From positions 10,001 to 25,000 of the forward strand of contig JABUQX010142562.1 in NCBI GenBank assembly GCA_015478945.1: DNA of 15,000 nucleotides, written 5' to 3'. Below, piece after piece: positions 9,812 to 15,000 of the stretch. Position numbers and translations under genes: made by a program. The DNA comes from Trachelipus rathkii. Its lineage: Eukaryota > Arthropoda > Malacostraca > Isopoda > Trachelipodidae. The notes under the pieces were generated by a model, which worked only from the letters and a program-made list of their open reading frames with translations, was not told the DNA's origin and searched no databases. Within the stretch, counting starts at the first letter, position 1, and each line of letters begins with the position of its first letter.

Positions 9812-10106
9812 GTGTCTTAAGACACTAAAATATTAAACTATTTAAATTTATCAGATTAAACGTTGATTTGTAATATAAGTACAATATAGATTGTACAAGA
9901 AAAAATATTGTACAAGTACAAGTACTTAGTACAAAAAGAATGTGTCTTGAGACACAAAAATATTAAAATATTCAAACTATAAGATTAAATGTTATTTATA
10001 ATGTTCAACAAAAAATGTTGAACCGATGAACCGGTTTCAGATGTACCGGTATAAAGCGCTGGAATATTGTATAAAAATTTATACATGAAAGAGTGTCTCG
10101 TGACAC
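9812..10106. repeat. Three related 14-base hairpins, gtgtc-N4-gacac, in degenerate repeats of 130-151 bp
   Basis: The copies are at 9812-9825 (spacer ttaa), 9942-9955 (spacer ttga) and 10093-10106 (spacer tcgt). Both arms are identical in all three while the spacer changes. Flanking text is also similar (aaaatattaaa, then tattcaaa, then agattaaa-gtt in the first two), so these are diverged tandem copies of a larger unit that each keep the palindrome. A different perfect hairpin follows the first and second copies. Confidence 0.8.
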
Positions 10107-10192
10107 TAAATATTCAAATTGTATACTAAGTTATTTTTATATAAAAAAAATGTATATATATATCGAATGTCGTATCCCAAAAAAAAAAAGAA

Positions 10193-10301
<109 letters not shown>

Positions 10302-10582
10302 TATAAATAATTTTATGAATATTATTATTATTAGAAATATTTAAAACTAACTTAATATTAAGTAATTGTGTTTATATTACACAAACAGATTTTATATAAT
10401 AATGAGACTTAAAATTATTTAAAAACGTATGTTTTTCTACATACAACAAGAGAAATATTTTTTACTAATGTAAAAAAAATAAATGGAGTTCAAAAAACTT
10501 CCAATTGAATGAAAATATTTTATTTGAATATATATATATATAGTGGTTTTAACTAGGCCACTAATATATAAAAAAAGTTTTA

Positions 10583-10795
<213 letters not shown>

Positions 10796-11338
10796 GTAGT
10801 TTTAAATATTAAAAATATTTTTACTAAAATATTTTTTAAAGAAAATAACTGTAGTAAGTTATTTATTTGAATTTTTATGAATTTTTAAAGTTTTTAAAGG
10901 AATAATAAAAATTCCCCTAAATTGAGGGGAAAATTATTTTGAAATTCCCCGAGAATTTTAATAAATATTTAGATTGAATGTCCTCTATGGAACCAATAAA
11001 TTTGGATGTGAAAAACTGGAGACTTATGTCTCATGTAAGCTCCCACACACAAAAAAAATAAAAGGCCCCTATTGAGGGGAAAATATATATAGGGGAAAAA
11101 ATATTAAGTGACACAAGGTCAAACAATGAAAAATATATATAAACTATTATTAAAAAATAGTTTAAAAAGGTGGTAAATGATTTTTAAAATTTTATGAAAT
11201 TTTTGTTGAAAGTTCGTGTGCCAAGTATTTATGACTCACAAAGGTTGGTACCAATAAATGTTCTATAAGGATTTTAAAAAAAATAAATTTTAAATATTGA
11301 AGTGGTATGAACACGATGGGATCGAAAAATGTTCAACC

Positions 11339-11558
11339 ACGTTGAGCGCCACTTAAAATGTGGCGCAAATTAAATGTTTCTAAATGGGGGCGTGAGTTAA
11401 AGAACGTTGGGCGCCACTTAAAATGTGGCGCAAATTAAATGTTTCTAAATGGGGGCGTGAGTTAAAGCACGTTGGGCGCCACTTAAAATGTGGCGCAAAT
11501 TAAATGTTTCTAAATGGGGGCGTGAGTTAAAGCACGTTGGGCGCCACTTAAAATGTGG
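11339..11558. repeat. 65-bp tandem repeat, 3.4 copies, each carrying the primer-binding site
   Basis: Unit starts are at 11339, 11404, 11469 and 11534, exactly 65 bases apart. The last copy breaks off after 25 bases, at the LTR edge. The full units are almost identical; differences include g to a at 11345 and small changes before the second unit. Each full unit holds gcgccac-ttaaaat-gtggcgc, a perfect 7-7-7 inverted repeat. On the minus strand each holds the last five bases of the LTR, a 7-base spacer, and the sequence TGGCGCCCAACGT. The repeat thus duplicates the LTR/primer-site junction plus about 40 bases of leader. Confidence 0.95.
11533..11546 (-). promoter_or_regulatory. Primer-binding site for tRNA-Lys (copy next to the LTR)
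   Basis: The minus strand reads TGGCGCCCAACGTG, and the plus strand cacgttgggcgcca equals the end of an animal tRNA-Lys (the Lys1,2 type used by several retroelements) including CCA. This is a 14-base match from memory of that tRNA. It starts seven bases from the LTR end at 11554, a normal spacing. Further copies lie at 11469-11481, 11404-11416 and, with one mismatch, 11339-11351. Confidence 0.85.
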
Positions 11559-11780
11559 GGATTTGTGACCCAGTCCCAGGTAGCTGGGCTAATGAAGACC
11601 AGATCACAAATTTATTCCACATTTATTCCTAACTTCAGACAAATCTCAGACGCGTTACCACTTTCGCTCGATTAGTTTGAAGATAGCCAATGAATAGTGG
11701 AAATATAAATTTGTATATATATATATATATATACTCGGTGGGTCTCGTGTGGACCAGGGTAATTACTATATATATATACA
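11554..11780 (-). repeat. 5' LTR (R/U5 end clear, U3 edge uncertain)
   Basis: Read on the minus strand, the block ends in CCCCACA, directly upstream of the primer-binding site, as an LTR should. Within it are a TA-rich promoter-like stretch (11711-11732), two AATAAA signals (11622-11627 and 11611-11616) followed by a GT-rich segment, and a nested foldback: atttgtga pairs with tcacaaat (about 11561-11568 and 11603-11610), enclosing cccag-gtag-ctggg. The outer limit is only a guess: a TGT on the minus strand at 11778-11780 would give a 227-bp LTR. No second copy was found in the window to confirm the limits. Confidence 0.7.
11611..11627 (-). promoter_or_regulatory. Tandem polyadenylation signals in the LTR
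   Basis: Two AATAAA hexamers on the minus strand (11622-11627 and 11611-11616) lie five bases apart. Downstream is TTTGTGATCTGG, a GT-rich element. This is the expected place for the R-region end signal in an LTR. Confidence 0.6.
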
Positions 11781-12213
11781 AGGGAATGAAGAATAATTAT
11801 TGACTCTGTAATATACTGCTATATAGACCGAATGCCCATAAAAGAACCGAGTTTTTATTTATGATAAATTTGGGGACGAAAAAGTTTTGTCGTGTATTAA
11901 ATTTAAATCGAAATTTATTTCCAATATGTTCTTATTGAAAATTTACTGAGTTTATTTTTAAAAGTAAGTCGCTTCGATGTTTGAGATTATAATTTTTCAT
12001 TGCGAAGTTATTTCTGAATTTCCGAATATATTGTGTAACCACGTTATCGAACAAGATGTAGTATAAATATATAAACTTTCGAACGTTGACAAAGATGAAA
12101 AAAACTCAATCAAATTTCGAAAGTATGAAACAATAATAACAACAATATTTGTTGTGATAACGTTAACAATAAAGTATACTACTAAGACTTTCTATAACTA
12201 GTACTACGAAAGC
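11781..12213. other. AT-rich stretch, no gene seen
   Basis: No ORF or RNA gene was recognised. Part of it may be U3 of the LTR, since the outer LTR boundary is not fixed. Confidence 0.4.
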
Positions 12214-12426
<213 letters not shown>

Positions 12427-12464
12427 TAATGGTAATGACTACCAACAATAATTATTATTTGTAG

Positions 12465-12546
12465 GAATGATCAATCTCTAGAAATGCAAAGCATTCTAGA
12501 AGAAAGACAAATTTCCAATGTAAAAACTTTTATTTTAGGTTCCTAA
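12465..12546 (+). CDS. Possible terminal exon of a host gene (26 codons)
   Basis: A T-rich stretch ending in ttatttgtag at 12455-12464 looks like a splice acceptor. From 12466 the frame reads 26 amino acids of mixed, non-repetitive composition with several Glu, Gln, Ser, Ile and Leu residues, then TAA at 12544-12546. The composition looks more like protein than the surrounding DNA does. No gene family was recognised and no upstream exon was identified; the frame stays open upstream only to about 12439. It could be a chance reading, a relic exon or the end of a real gene lying mostly outside the window. Confidence 0.2.
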
Positions 12547-12963
<417 letters not shown>

Positions 12964-13228
12964 AATATATATTTATATAATAAAAATTATATAAAATAAA
13001 TTATAAATCATAGTTTTGATTGGATGAATCATTTCAAGTAGCGATTTTGTTTGTCAAATTTTGACCCGAAAATTTTCGTCACGTGATCAACTATCAAGGC
13101 TATTTTTTAATATTTTTGAATAAATATTTATGATTTTATATATATATTTTAATAAATATATATATAAAAGAGTAATTTTTAGTTATAATATTTACGGGAA
13201 GAGTGTTACAATAATATTTTTATGATAA

Positions 13229-15000
13229 AAAATCGATTCTAAGGCGAATCTTGAAAATGTAAAACTTCTCGTTCTGAAATTTTACGAAATTTTTTCTTTT
13301 GATTTTTATTTAATATTTTTTAATCTTTTTATCTACTACATTCGTTGGAATTTAAAGTTAAGTTTTAACATCACTAACAGATGATTCTCATTTTTTAGCG
13401 ACGAGGCGGTAATTTATGACCTACTTATTTTGATTGAAATTTTCAAATTCAACCATGATGAGATTTTTTCTCTATAAGACATTTACTATAATGAATTTTA
13501 CTCTTTTAATTTCTGCGTTTTTACTTACTTTTCTTTAACTTTTTATTTTTATTATTACTATTTTTCAATCAAATCTTTGAATTTAATAGTCCTAATTATT
13601 CCTTTTATATTAAATTTTCCCTAAATCTTTCATTTTCCCAATTTTCCCTTTTAGCGTTTTTGCTTACTTTTTGAGTGTGATTTTAAAGTTTGTATGTGTA
13701 AAAAAATAAACAAAAATCAGTATACATCACGTTGGGAAAAAATGTGTGTGTAAATATTATACTTTTAAGCTTTCACCGAAAAAAGAGGGAGAATAAAAGA
13801 TAGATAAAAACCTCGAAGATTCTTCCACCTATCAATAAAACTGGACATCTAAATTTAAGACGAAGAAAAAGGGTGTTTTGAAAGGTGATTTGCACAGATA
13901 TTTGGTCTGGTGATAAAAACCAGTTACCAAATAACCGTAGGCGAATCAGATCAATTCAAAACTTTGCGGACTGTTCTAACAGAAGTACTTCAACATTATA
14001 TAGCAACTCGTGGGTCCACTATCAAAAATTGAATCATTCCAAACGGAATAACTCAATTAGAAGAGACTGATTTGATATATAATGTCAAAACACTTATCAA
14101 AAAATGACATGAAACGAATCAAAAAACTATTGCCTTTTTTGCTAACACCTGTAAGGAGAGAAGGGTTGGTCAGATGACCGTTAGTGGGAATCCCTAAGTT
14201 GTCCAGAAAGGCGTAATGAATGACATACCTACACAAATTGTCCTAAGATCAACATTTAACGGAATGAAAGTTTTAATGGTTCTGCCCTGGAATTATAAAA
14301 AAAAAGATCCAAAAGGGCCCTAAATTAAGGTCGACATGTCACGTCCAAAAAAGGTGATGATGTCTCTAAAAATGATAGGGGAAGCTCGTCTGAAGAATAA
14401 GCTTCATCAAAAAATATTATGCTACTTTAACTGCATTATAAATGAATCTTGTAGAATTCTATTATGACTCGGAAATACAAATTATAAGGACGGAGTCTAT
14501 ATTGTAGCCAGTGCAGTAGATTAGAATAAGTGAAGACTCGTTCCCGATCGTTTCCTTATATACTCGATAGAGAAGATGCGAAAGGGGTTACCGACGAGCA
14601 AATAATCAAATAAACATCACTTCGAATTGATGATGTTACAATTACGAATTTGATATCAAAAGATAGCAAATTTCAAACTATATACTAAATAAATAAATTT
14701 ATTGAATAAATTGATATGAATTTGTTACAAAAAGTAACGAAAGTTTATGATGGCGGTCTTTGGCAACCTTATCATGTTGTTAACCCGATATTTTTATTCT
14801 CATAGAAAATATATAATAAAGGTAGTTTTGTAATTAATGACAATTATCAATTTTAACAATAACCATCAGATTCTATAAGTCTTTCTGATTAATTTGGTAT
14901 AAATTTTATTTCTCTAGGACAATTGTGAGATAAAAAAATGTCACAATTTCAATATAGAAAATTTAGGGTCTTTTGACCTAAGAAAATTTGACCTTTCATT
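13229..15000. repeat. Long direct repeat, copy B (cut by the window end)
   Basis: It pairs with 1-1767. Similarity is visible from about 13232 (aatcgattctaagg against gaatcacttctaagg) to the last base. The 61-codon ORF at 13885-14070 is also present in copy A, but a substitution there gives an earlier stop; the shared codons are identical, so there is no sign of protein-level selection. A conserved inverted repeat (aattgtga/tcacaatt) lies at 14921-14948, matching 1688-1715 in copy A. Confidence 0.93.

Noticed and set aside
11339..11558. Regularly spaced repeats with internal palindrome resembling a CRISPR array
   Set aside because: The whole 65-bp unit repeats, with no unique spacers, and it sits at the LTR/primer-site junction of a eukaryotic retrotransposon.
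13885..14070. 61-codon plus-strand ORF
   Set aside because: Shared codons in copy A are identical and that copy stops earlier; no domain is recognisable and there is no evidence of coding selection.

Overview
The window looks like AT-rich, repeat-laden nuclear DNA of an invertebrate animal. The reasons are long (TA)n and (AAT)n microsatellites, no compact gene arrangement, and a BEL/Pao-type LTR retrotransposon, a class known only from metazoans. An arthropod is plausible, but the sequence alone does not fix the species. No complete host gene, tRNA or rRNA was recognised.

Layout. 1-1767 and 13229-15000 are two copies of one long direct repeat; the second is cut by the window edge. Between them, 1768-3657 is non-coding and carries a (TA)n tract. 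3658 to about 11780 is a BEL/Pao retrotransposon on the minus strand. 11781-13228 is mostly simple repeats, with one possible host terminal exon at 12465-12546.

The retrotransposon reads right to left. An LTR-like end with two AATAAA signals ends at 11554. It is followed by a primer-binding site matching the 3' end of tRNA-Lys, which lies inside a 65-bp tandem repeat so that the site is present four times. A leader of about 1.55-1.78 kb, rich in inverted repeats, contains two (TA)n tracts. Then come gag (three CCHC knuckles), a protease frame (Asp-Gln-Gly-Ser motif), and pol (reverse transcriptase, RNase H, integrase). Gag supplies the particle and nucleocapsid; protease matures it; RT and RNase H copy the RNA from the tRNA-Lys primer; integrase inserts the cDNA. 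All three frames are long and keep their key residues, so the element looks young. No matching 3' LTR was found in the window.

Most interesting: (1) gag, pro and pol lie in three successive -1 frames, and each junction has a slippery heptamer in exact phase (A AAA AAA and T TTT TTG), a gag/pro/pol layout unusual for this superfamily. (2) The primer-binding site is tandemly repeated. (3) An acidic linker between protease and RT is encoded by a cluster of short perfect inverted repeats whose arms co-vary between copies, suggesting selection or copying at the DNA/RNA level. (4) The leader has three similarly shaped hairpins (gtgtc-N4-gacac).
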